Notes under the pieces: model-generated | Seen by the model: the letters and a program-made list of their open reading frames with translations, nothing else | Told to the model about the DNA's origin: nothing | Databases searched by the model: none | NCBI GenBank assembly: GCA_902796005.1 | Contig: CADBNF010000038.1 | Span: forward strand, 1-43,624 | Length of the DNA: 43,624 nucleotides | Reading direction: 5' to 3' | From: an uncultured Lachnospiraceae bacterium | GTDB lineage: Bacteria; Bacillota; Clostridia; Lachnospirales; Lachnospiraceae | Program-made: the position numbers and the translations under genes | Shown here: one piece after another, positions 1-7,382 of the stretch | Numbering within the stretch: the stretch's first letter is position 1 | Layout of the letters: each line of letters opens with the position of its first letter

Positions 1-21
1 ATGGATTCATCCAATAACTGT

Positions 22-873
22 TCAAAACTTACATCTGACATAATTTTGAACCTCCTCAATTAAATGTTTTGGAGTAGATGCTCCCGCTGTAATACCTACG
101 TGACAAAATGATTGAAAAGGTTTTGGGTCCAAATCAACGAGTGTCTCAACAAAATAACTGCATTTGCATGTGTGTTTACAGATTTCGTAAAGCTTCTGGG
201 AATTGGAACTGTGAACATCGCCGATAACAATCATTGCATCAACGCTCTCCGCCAGCTCCCGGGCTTCCGACTGCCTCATTTCCGTTGCTTTACAAACAGT
301 ACTCCAATCTTGTATATCATAATCCAAAGAATCAAGAATTTCAACTATATTTTGAAATTTTTTGTAATCAAATGTTGTCTGCGCCACGAGACATATTTCA
401 GTACCCTTTTCCAGGTGCAGATCCAGAAATTCCTGTGCATTTTGAATAACAAAGCAGGGTCCCTCCGCCCAGCCTTTGATGCCGATGACCTCCGGATGGT
501 CCGGATTGCCGGCGATTACCAGGGTTTTGCCTGCCCTGGTCTCTTCCTGTGCGATGCGGTGTATCTTTTCCACAAAGGGACAGGTGGCGTCCACACAGAC
601 GATGCCCTCCCGGTCCAGGCTTTCCCGGATTTCCCGGGACACGCCGTGGGAACGGATGATGACGGTGCCCTCCTTCAGGGCGTCCAGCTCGCTTCTGCTT
701 TTCAGGACCCTTACGCCCTTTTCCTCCAGCTCTTTTACCACCACTTCGTTGTGGATAATGGGCCCGTAGGTATAGACCGGAAGGCTGCTTTCCTCAATCT
801 GCCGGTAGACCGTATCCACGGCCCGCTGTACGCCGAAGCAGAAGCCGGCGCTTTTTGCCACGGTTACCTTCAC
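22..873 (-). CDS. ispH: IspH, 4-hydroxy-3-methylbut-2-enyl diphosphate reductase
   Basis: Last enzyme of the MEP isoprenoid pathway: a cytosolic [4Fe-4S] protein that reduces HMBPP to IPP and DMAPP. The 283-residue length is normal for the short bacterial form. Three cluster cysteines are visible: FCFGV at residue 12, DATCPFV near residue 98 and TVCKATEMRQ near residue 193. The family signatures HPEVIG and GITAGASTP are also present. The start overlaps the end of cmk by 4 bases (ATGA), so the two are translationally coupled; this is the last gene of the minus-strand run inside the window. Oddity: roughly the 3' half of the gene (below about position 460) is strikingly AT-rich, about 23% GC at 301-360 against about 65% at 601-660, although the protein motifs remain intact. 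Confidence 0.96.
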   Translation of the reverse strand: MKVTVAKSAGFCFGVQRAVDTVYRQIEESSLPVYTYGPIIHNEVVVKELEEKGVRVLKSRSELDALKEGTVIIRSHGVSREIRESLDREGIVCVDATCPFVEKIHRIAQEETRAGKTLVIAGNPDHPEVIGIKGWAEGPCFVIQNAQEFLDLHLEKGTEICLVAQTTFDYKKFQNIVEILDSLDYDIQDWSTVCKATEMRQSEARELAESVDAMIVIGDVHSSNSQKLYEICKHTCKCSYFVETLVDLDPKPFQSFCHVGITAGASTPKHLIEEVQNYVRCKF

Positions 874-1541
874 TGCTTCGCCCTCTCCCCGTAAATGGCC
901 AGTATAACGGCGATGACTTCGTTGAAGGAAAGGTTGGTGGAATCCACCACAATGCCGTCCTTTGCCCGGGTAAGGGGAGATGCGCTTCTGGTGGTATCCT
1001 GGATATCCCGCTCCTTTACCTGCGCCAGGATTTCTTCAAATACCGGCTCCTGGCCCTTTCCTTTAAGCTCCTTATACCGTCTTGCGGCCCGTTCCTCCAC
1101 GTCCGCCGTGAGGAAAATCTTCATCTGCGCATCGGGCAGCACCACGGTGCCGATGTCCCGGCCGTCCATGATGACGTTCATGCCGGATGCCAGCTTCTGC
1201 TGCATGGTCACCAGCCGTGACCGTACCTCCGGATATTTGCTGATGTCGGAGGCCAGGCGTCCACAGTGTTCGGTACGTATATCCCCGGATACGTCCCTGC
1301 CGTTCAGGAAAATGTGCTGGTTTCCTTCCAGGAACCGTACGTCGATATCCGTATTGTCACAGAGCCTTATACGATCCTCAAAGGTTTCCGGCCAACAGCC
1401 GGAAAGCTCCGCCGCAAGGCCCAGGGTCCGGTACATGGCGCCGGTGTCCAGGTAGGTAAATGCCAGCCTTTTCGCCAGTTCCTTCGCCACGGTGCTCTTT
1501 CCCGCACCGGCAGGGCCGTCAATCGCTATCTGAAATCCCAT
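870..1541 (-). CDS. cmk: Cytidylate kinase
   Basis: Phosphorylates CMP and dCMP with ATP in pyrimidine salvage and dNTP supply. The P-loop GPAGAGKST lies at residues 8-16 and is followed by the CMP-binding region (YLDTGAMYR, GRDIGTVV, KIFLTADVEERAARR). At 223 residues it has the usual family length. The frame is open upstream, but the start was placed at 1541 because GGAG lies about 10 bases before this ATG and the protein then begins at the P-loop strand. It overlaps the 3' end of the upstream flavoprotein gene by 23 bases and ispH by 4 bases. The cmk-ispH order is common in Clostridia. Confidence 0.95.
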   Translation of the reverse strand: MGFQIAIDGPAGAGKSTVAKELAKRLAFTYLDTGAMYRTLGLAAELSGCWPETFEDRIRLCDNTDIDVRFLEGNQHIFLNGRDVSGDIRTEHCGRLASDISKYPEVRSRLVTMQQKLASGMNVIMDGRDIGTVVLPDAQMKIFLTADVEERAARRYKELKGKGQEPVFEEILAQVKERDIQDTTRSASPLTRAKDGIVVDSTNLSFNEVIAVILAIYGERAKQ

Positions 1542-2763
1542 GTTGTTTTTTCTCCTTTTCGAGTATACCCTGCACCGCGGCATAGGCCGTGGACCAGGCA
1601 ATCTGCAGATTGTAGCCGCCGGTTAAGGCATCCACATCCAGTTCTTCTCCGATAAAATAGACGTTCGGGCGGTTTTTTGCTTCAAAGGTCTTCGGGTTGA
1701 TTTCCTTTACCTTTATGCCGCCCTGGGTGATAACCGCCTCCGTATAGGGCCGCAGGGCCGTCAGGGTGAAGGGAAAGGCCTTGATCAGGCTGCCGAAGCT
1801 CTCCCTTTCCTTCCGGGATACGGCATTTACATTCTTTTCCGGGTCAATGCCGGAAAGCTCCACAATAACCGGTACAAGCTTTGCCGGAAACAGGGCCGAA
1901 AGGGAATTTTTAAAACGCCGGTTGATGTTCATTTCAAATTCCCGGACAAGCCTGGCATCCAGCATTTCCCCGGTAAGGGCGGGCTTCAGGTCCACCTCCG
2001 CCGGAAGCGGTTCCTTTTCCAGCTCCCGTCCGATATAGGAGGAAGCGGAAAGGGCCAGGGGCCCGCTGATGCCGAAATGGGTAAAAAGCATCTCACCGAA
2101 CGCGGTGTAGAGGGTCTTCTTTCCTTTTTTAACCGTAAGGGTGCAGTTTTTTAAGGAAAGGCCCTGCAGCTTCGGAATATAAGCCTCCGCGGTTTCCAGC
2201 GGCACCAGGGCCGGCCGCATGTCCGTTACCCCGAGGCCCAGCTCCCGGGCAAAGGCATAGCCGCTTCCCGTGGCGCCGGTGGAGGGATAGGAAAGCCCGC
2301 CGCAGGCAAGGATGACCGGTGTATTATCATCAATATCCGCCTTGCTCTTCAGCTCTTCCCAGCCGGAAAGCTTCGTATTCAGGTGCACCTTCACGCCGTT
2401 TTTCTTCATCCGCCTTTCCAGTGCCCGGATAACGTCGGAGGAATGGTCGCTTTCCGGAAAGGCCCTTCTTCCCCTTTCCTCCTTTACGGCAAGGCCGAGC
2501 CCGCGGAAAAAGTTCATGGTATCGGAAGGGGTAAAGCCGTTAATGGCGCTGTAGAGAAACTTCCTGTTGGATACCGTATTTTCCAGGAATTCCTCCGGGG
2601 TGCACACGTTGGTGAAATTGCACCGCCCCTTGCCGGTGATGAAGAGCTTTTTGCCCAGCTTTTCATTCTGTTCGTAAAGATCTACGGACAGGCCGGCTTC
2701 CGAAGCGAAAACCGCTGCCGCCATGCCGGCCGCCCCGCCGCCCAGGATAACGACCCTTGTCAT
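1519..2763 (-). CDS. YhiN/HI0933/BaiN-type FAD-dependent oxidoreductase
   Basis: Flavoprotein of the HI0933-like family, 414 residues, the usual length. The N-terminal Rossmann motif ILGGGAAGMAAAVFA is followed by the family signature GKKLFITGKGRCNFTN near residues 35-52 and by LACGGLSYPSTGATGSG. The C-terminus carries the second FAD contact (GEELDVDALTGGYNLQ). A member of this family, BaiN of Clostridium scindens, has been reported to act on bile acid intermediates, but most members have no assigned substrate, so no reaction is claimed here. The start overlaps the RpiR regulator stop by 4 bases and the 3' end runs 23 bases into cmk, so it is part of one transcription unit. Confidence 0.9.
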   Translation of the reverse strand: MTRVVILGGGAAGMAAAVFASEAGLSVDLYEQNEKLGKKLFITGKGRCNFTNVCTPEEFLENTVSNRKFLYSAINGFTPSDTMNFFRGLGLAVKEERGRRAFPESDHSSDVIRALERRMKKNGVKVHLNTKLSGWEELKSKADIDDNTPVILACGGLSYPSTGATGSGYAFARELGLGVTDMRPALVPLETAEAYIPKLQGLSLKNCTLTVKKGKKTLYTAFGEMLFTHFGISGPLALSASSYIGRELEKEPLPAEVDLKPALTGEMLDARLVREFEMNINRRFKNSLSALFPAKLVPVIVELSGIDPEKNVNAVSRKERESFGSLIKAFPFTLTALRPYTEAVITQGGIKVKEINPKTFEAKNRPNVYFIGEELDVDALTGGYNLQIAWSTAYAAVQGILEKEKKQHGISDSD

Positions 2764-3674
2764 ACGTCCACGTCCTCCTGGATGACCGGATTTTCATGGA
2801 TGGAATCCATATCGTCCTTGCTGTAGACCTGGTATTCCTCCCAGAGCTTCTCCATGGACAGTAAGGTTTCCACCACCTTGTCCTTGCGCTCCATGCAAAG
2901 GGTCACGATAAGGGCATTGATAAGGCTTAAGGGCGCCACCAGGGAATCTACGATGGAGGCCATATCGCTCCTGGCAATCAGGTTGCAGGAGGAATACAGG
3001 TTCAGCGGGGAATGCACGCTGTCCGTGATGGCGATAACCTTGGCCTTGCGGTTGTTGGCGAATTCCAGGGCTTTCAGCGTCCGCATGGAATACCTGGGGA
3101 AGCTGATGCCGATGACCACGTCCTCATCGGACAGGCGGACCATCTGCTCGAAGATTTCGCTGCTGTTGCTGGTGGAAACAAGGCGGACATCCTCCAGCAC
3201 CTGGTTCAGGTAGAAGGAAAGGAAGGCAGCCAGGGGCGCGCAGCTGCGGATGCCGATGACGTAGACCCTTCTGGCATTCAGAATGGTGTCCACGGCGGTC
3301 CGGAAGGCAGTGCGGTCGCATTTTTCCAGGGTTTTCCGGATCTTCTCCATATCGGAAAGCATGACCTTATCCAGGATTTCTCCCTCGGGAATGTTGCCGT
3401 AGGTCACCTCCATCCGTTCCACGGAGTTCAGGCGGTTCATAATCATGCCCTCCAGCTCCCGGCGGAATTCCGGATAGCCCGAATAGCCCAGGCTTACGGC
3501 AAAACGCACTGCCGTGGATTCCGATACGCCGGCGGAGGAAGCCAGGGCGCTGGCAGTCATGAATACCGCCTGTTCGTAATGATTGCGGATAAAATCCGCA
3601 ATTTTTTTCTGGCCTTTGCTGAAGCCCTTGTAATTCTCGGAAATTCTCGCAAACAAACCCTTGCTTGTGTCCAT
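2760..3674 (-). CDS. RpiR/MurR-family transcriptional regulator (HTH-SIS)
   Basis: DNA-binding regulator of the RpiR family, which typically senses phosphosugars. The N-terminal helix-turn-helix (about residues 1-80, with GQKKIADFI and SESTAVRFAVSLGYSGYPEF) is followed by a SIS phosphosugar-binding domain (about 125-265, with YVIGIRSCAPLAAFLSFYL and GISFPRYSMRTLKALEFA). Length is 304 residues. AAGGAG lies 6 bases before the ATG, inside the tail of the GH3 gene, and the gap to that gene is only 3 bases. The neighbouring glycosidase is the obvious regulatory candidate, with a sugar phosphate as ligand; that link is inference. The C-terminus is a short acidic tail. Confidence 0.92.
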   Translation of the reverse strand: MDTSKGLFARISENYKGFSKGQKKIADFIRNHYEQAVFMTASALASSAGVSESTAVRFAVSLGYSGYPEFRRELEGMIMNRLNSVERMEVTYGNIPEGEILDKVMLSDMEKIRKTLEKCDRTAFRTAVDTILNARRVYVIGIRSCAPLAAFLSFYLNQVLEDVRLVSTSNSSEIFEQMVRLSDEDVVIGISFPRYSMRTLKALEFANNRKAKVIAITDSVHSPLNLYSSCNLIARSDMASIVDSLVAPLSLINALIVTLCMERKDKVVETLLSMEKLWEEYQVYSKDDMDSIHENPVIQEDVDV

Positions 3675-3677
3675 TCT

Positions 3678-5945
3678 CTACTCCTTTTTCCGGCGGGAGA
3701 TTTTCCGGATAACCCGCATCAGTTTTCGCACGGCGGACAGGCTTATCCTGCCCTGGGTGCCCAGGGGAATCTGCCGCACCGGCGAATCCATCAGGAGGTC
3801 CATAATCCGTCCCTCCGGAACAAAATCCGTATTCATTTTCCCTGCCGCCTTTTCGATAAGGCGGACGAGGACCCTGCCGACAGGAGAATCCGCCACATCT
3901 CTTAAGGTGGTATTCAGTCCCAGAGACGGCAGCGCATCCCTGTCTTCATATACTTTAACCGGCTCGCAGGCCAGGGGCCTGAAATACGTCCCTGAAAGCT
4001 CTATCTCCTCCTCCAGGCGGATGTCCCGGGAGGAAAAGCCGATTTTAACGCAAATTCTGCCGGCGGCGGAAAAGCCGTGGCTTTCCGTATCATAATCCGC
4101 AAGCTCCCCGTAAGGAAGGTTGAATGTAAGCTGCCTTCTTTCTTTCGGCTGGAGGAAAATCTTTGAAAAGGCCCGCAGAATTTTTAAGGCCGGTTCCTTT
4201 TCCGAGGCGGTATACAGCTGCACGACCTCTTTTCCGGGACGGTTCCCGGTGTTTTCCAGGAACAGCCTGATCTCCAGTTCCTTCCCGTTGTCGGTAATCT
4301 CCGGCTCGGAAGCTTCAAAGTTGGTGTAGGAAAGCCCGTGTCCGAAGGGAAAGGCCGGGGTAAGGCCTTCCCGGTCAAACCAGCGGTAGCCGGTATAGAT
4401 ATCTTCATTGTAAAGGGCGGTTTCCTTATCGGAGGGGAAATCCTCCTGGGGCAGCTGGTATTCGTCAGCGGGGAAGGTTTCCGAAAGCTTTCCGCACGGG
4501 TTTTCCTTTCCCGTAAGCAAATCCGATACGGCTGAGCCGAAGCTGCTGCCTGCAAGGAAGGCCATCAGGATGGCATTTACCTTATCCGCCCAGGGCATGA
4601 GCACCGGCCCGCCCCCGGCAATCACGGCCACGGTATTCCCGTTGCAGGCCGCGATGCGGCTTATCAGTGTATTCTGCCAGTGCGGCAGGGAAAGATGCTC
4701 CCGATCCAGGCCTTCGCTTTCATATTGCTCCGGAAGGCCGGCAAAGATGACGACCTTATCATACCGGGGCGCGGCCGCAAGGGCTTCCTTCAGAAGGGCT
4801 TCGTTTTCCTCGGCGGTTCCCCTGTCCCGGTAACCGGGCAGGTAATCCGCGTTTTTGCAGGCCCTGTGCAGGAAATGCCAGGCCGGCTCCTTATATAAGG
4901 TATTTACCTTGCTGCTTCCGCTTCCCTGGATACGGGGCTGCTTTGCCATCTCGCCCAGCACAAGTATTCTTTCTTCGGTGTCAAGGGGAAGGCTTCCCCT
5001 ATTGGTCAGGAGCACCATGGAGGAAAGGGCTGCCTCTTTTGCCAGCATCCGGTGTTCCTGCATGCTGCAGGCATAGGGAACGCGGCGGTTCTCTTCTGCC
5101 CTTTTATCCAGATCCAGCACCCGTTCGGATATCTCTTCCAGGCGCTTTTGACTGAGTTTTCCTTCCACGGCCTTTGCCATAAGGTAGGCCTCATGCCGGT
5201 TTACACCGCCGGGCATTTCCACGTCCAGGCCGGCGTTAAAGGAAGCCACATGCCGGCGGATGGCGCCCCAGTCGGACATCACCACACCGTTAAACTTCAG
5301 CTCATGACGCAGGTAATCCGTCAGCAGCCATTCGTTTTCACAGCAGTACCGGCCGTTCAGCCGGTTGTAGGCGGCCATAATTGCCGCGGGAGAACTCTTT
5401 TCCAGAATAATCCGGAAGGCCTTCAGATAGAGATCATGCAGCGCCCGCTCCGATATCACCGAATTGCTCCGGGTCCTGCGGGTTTCCTGGTTGTTGCCTG
5501 CAAAATGCTTGACGCAGGCCATCACGCCGACGGAAGCCAGGCCGTTTACGATGGCAGAAGCAAGAATCCCCGTAAGGGTGGGATCCTCGCTGAAATATTC
5601 AAAATTCCGTCCGCCCAAGGGATTTCTCTTACTGTTGACGGCGGGGCCCAAAAGCATGTCAACACCGGCTTTGCGGCATTCCTCTCCTATGGCCTTTCCC
5701 ACCCGGAAAGCCAGCTCCGGGTCAAAGCTGCAGGCCAGTGTTCCTTCTGAAGGAAAACAGGTTGCAGGCTCGCTGCCTCTTCGTTTTGTATATCCCGTAT
5801 CCTTCCTCTGCTTTCTTAAGCCCGAGGGACCGTCGGCAGTCAGAATACCCTCTATGTCATAGCGGGGCAATGCGCCGAACCGCCAGAAGGAGGTCCCGGC
5901 GGCAAGGGATATCCGGTCTTTCACGGAAAGCTTTTCACTGCGCAT
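3678..5945 (-). CDS. Glycoside hydrolase family 3 (beta-glucosidase-like)
   Basis: Retaining beta-glycosidase of family GH3, 755 residues, no signal peptide, so probably a cytosolic enzyme acting on imported oligosaccharides or glucosides. Visible motifs are LTADGPSGLR, GRNFEYFSEDP, KHFAGNNQETRR and the nucleophile region VVMSDWGA (Asp of SDW). The second domain has GSGSSKVN and GHGLSY, followed by a C-terminal fibronectin-like domain (ENTGNRPGKEVVQLY). An in-frame ATG exists at 5972, but a well-matched promoter would start transcription about two bases before it. The ATG at 5945 is therefore preferred; it is preceded by AGGACAGG. The aglycone specificity cannot be read from sequence. Confidence 0.93.
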   Translation of the reverse strand: MRSEKLSVKDRISLAAGTSFWRFGALPRYDIEGILTADGPSGLRKQRKDTGYTKRRGSEPATCFPSEGTLACSFDPELAFRVGKAIGEECRKAGVDMLLGPAVNSKRNPLGGRNFEYFSEDPTLTGILASAIVNGLASVGVMACVKHFAGNNQETRRTRSNSVISERALHDLYLKAFRIILEKSSPAAIMAAYNRLNGRYCCENEWLLTDYLRHELKFNGVVMSDWGAIRRHVASFNAGLDVEMPGGVNRHEAYLMAKAVEGKLSQKRLEEISERVLDLDKRAEENRRVPYACSMQEHRMLAKEAALSSMVLLTNRGSLPLDTEERILVLGEMAKQPRIQGSGSSKVNTLYKEPAWHFLHRACKNADYLPGYRDRGTAEENEALLKEALAAAPRYDKVVIFAGLPEQYESEGLDREHLSLPHWQNTLISRIAACNGNTVAVIAGGGPVLMPWADKVNAILMAFLAGSSFGSAVSDLLTGKENPCGKLSETFPADEYQLPQEDFPSDKETALYNEDIYTGYRWFDREGLTPAFPFGHGLSYTNFEASEPEITDNGKELEIRLFLENTGNRPGKEVVQLYTASEKEPALKILRAFSKIFLQPKERRQLTFNLPYGELADYDTESHGFSAAGRICVKIGFSSRDIRLEEEIELSGTYFRPLACEPVKVYEDRDALPSLGLNTTLRDVADSPVGRVLVRLIEKAAGKMNTDFVPEGRIMDLLMDSPVRQIPLGTQGRISLSAVRKLMRVIRKISRRKKE

Positions 5946-5980
5946 ATTACCATACCTGTCCTGTGTGATCATTGACTTTT

Positions 5981-6009
5981 ATCATAACAAATATAATGGA
6001 AATTGACAA
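5981..6009 (-). promoter_or_regulatory. Sigma-70-type promoter for the GH3-ispH run
   Basis: On the minus strand a -35 TTGTCA (6009-6004) lies 17 bases from a -10 TATGAT (5986-5981). Predicted transcription starts near 5974, which argues against the ATG at 5972 as the GH3 start. The -35 box overlaps the -35 box of the divergent promoter on the plus strand. Confidence 0.65.
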
Positions 6010-6031
6010 ATAAAAGTTAATTCTTTAAACT
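6003..6031 (+). promoter_or_regulatory. Divergent promoter for the glycosyltransferase/OYE1 unit
   Basis: A perfect -35 TTGACA (6003-6008) lies 17 bases from TAAACT (6026-6031). It is back-to-back with the GH3 promoter and shares its -35 region. The roughly 65-base leader contains a 6-bp hairpin (AAAGGC/GCCTTT, 6072-6088) just before the ribosome binding site. Confidence 0.55.
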
Positions 6032-6105
6032 GTTGAAGGGATCTTTTTTCGAAAAATCCTCCAACAAAAACAAAGGCATTCCGCCTTTTCAAGAAGGATG
6101 GTGTA

Positions 6106-7347
6106 TTGACTATCGGATTTCGCATACTTCGTTTCATCATTGAAAACCTCTTTCTCCTTTTCTTCCTGTACCAGGCCGTGTATTCCGTTATTTCCCTTAT
6201 CCGGAAGCCGGAAAAGCTGATCGCCCGTAAGAACCACCGTTATGCCGTTCTCATCTGTGCGAGGAACGAGCAGCGGGTTATCTCCGGCCTGCTGAAAAGC
6301 CTGGAGGAACAGGATTATCCCAGGGACAGGTATTCTGTCTTTGTCCTGGCCGATAACTGCAGCGACGGTACAGCAGCCAGGGCCCGCGCATCAGGGGCAA
6401 TCGTCTATGAAAGACATGACAGCCGCAGGCGGGGCAAGGGATACGCCTTAAGCTGGCTTCTGCGGAGAATAAAGAAGGATTTCGGCTACAGCGCCTATGA
6501 CGGCTATGTGTTTTTTGACGCGGACAACCTGGTCCATAAGAAATTCCTGGCCGAGGTGAATAAATATTTTGACAACGGTTACCGGGTTATTACCACCTGC
6601 CGCAGCACGAAGAATTTCCAGGACAGCTGGGTTGCCGGCTGCTCGGCCCTGTGGTTCCTCAGAAACATGCATCTGCTGAACCGGGCAAGGCAGGCACTGG
6701 GTATCAGCGCCCCGGTCAGCGGCACCGGCTTTGTGGTGCACCGGGAAATCATCCGGAAAAACGAAGGCTGGCCCTTCTACCTTTTCTCGGAAAACATGGA
6801 GTTTTCCGCGGACTGCATCCTGAAGGGGGAAAAAACGGCCTACTGTCCGAAGGCAGTGGTTTATGACGAGCAGCCGGTACGTTTTGTGGACTCCTGGACC
6901 CAGAGACTTCGCTGGACCAGAGGCTACTACCTGATCTTCCACAAATACGGACTGAAGCTGTTTGCCGGCATCTTCAGGGGCTCCTTTGCCTGCTACGATC
7001 ATCTGACCATGCTTTCCGGCGGCTACCTGTTCCTCATCAGCTGCATTCTCACTTTGGTGGTGAGTACCCGGGTGTATCCCTTCGGCTCTCCTGAGCTGGG
7101 CGTGCTTCTGGGACATACCATTTTCCGGAACCTGGTCATCTTCTATATACTGCTGCTGCTTTCCGGTATTATCGCCCTTTTGTCCGAGGAACGGCGCATC
7201 CGCTGCTCTACGCTTAAAAAAATAGAGTATCTCTGCCTGTTCCCCATCTTTGTATTTACCTATATCCCGCTGTGCGCTGCCGCCCTCTTCGTCAAGGTCA
7301 GATGGCAGCCCATCCAGCACACCGGCTCCGGCCGTAAGAAGAACTGA
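6106..7347 (+). CDS. Membrane glycosyltransferase, family GT2
   Basis: Inverting family-2 glycosyltransferase, 413 residues. An N-terminal membrane segment (about residues 10-32) is followed by the GT-A domain with ICARNEQ, VLADNCSDGT, the metal-binding FFDADN, an acidic ENMEFS segment and the QRLRW motif typical of processive synthases. Three C-terminal membrane segments follow (about 305-325, 340-360, 370-395). It probably makes or extends a surface polysaccharide or glycolipid. The start is a TTG codon at 6106 with AAGGA about 8 bases upstream; no in-frame ATG precedes the conserved part. The downstream OYE1 gene begins 35 bases later with no terminator between, so the two may be cotranscribed. 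Confidence 0.9.
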   Translation: MTIGFRILRFIIENLFLLFFLYQAVYSVISLIRKPEKLIARKNHRYAVLICARNEQRVISGLLKSLEEQDYPRDRYSVFVLADNCSDGTAARARASGAIVYERHDSRRRGKGYALSWLLRRIKKDFGYSAYDGYVFFDADNLVHKKFLAEVNKYFDNGYRVITTCRSTKNFQDSWVAGCSALWFLRNMHLLNRARQALGISAPVSGTGFVVHREIIRKNEGWPFYLFSENMEFSADCILKGEKTAYCPKAVVYDEQPVRFVDSWTQRLRWTRGYYLIFHKYGLKLFAGIFRGSFACYDHLTMLSGGYLFLISCILTLVVSTRVYPFGSPELGVLLGHTIFRNLVIFYILLLLSGIIALLSEERRIRCSTLKKIEYLCLFPIFVFTYIPLCAAALFVKVRWQPIQHTGSGRKKN

Positions 7348-7382
7348 ACCTACATTTTTGCAATATTTACATGGAGGCAATT

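Noticed and set aside
6072-6088. Hairpin before the glycosyltransferase as a gene terminator
   Set aside because: No gene ends here on either strand and the stem is only 6 bp; better viewed as a leader structure.
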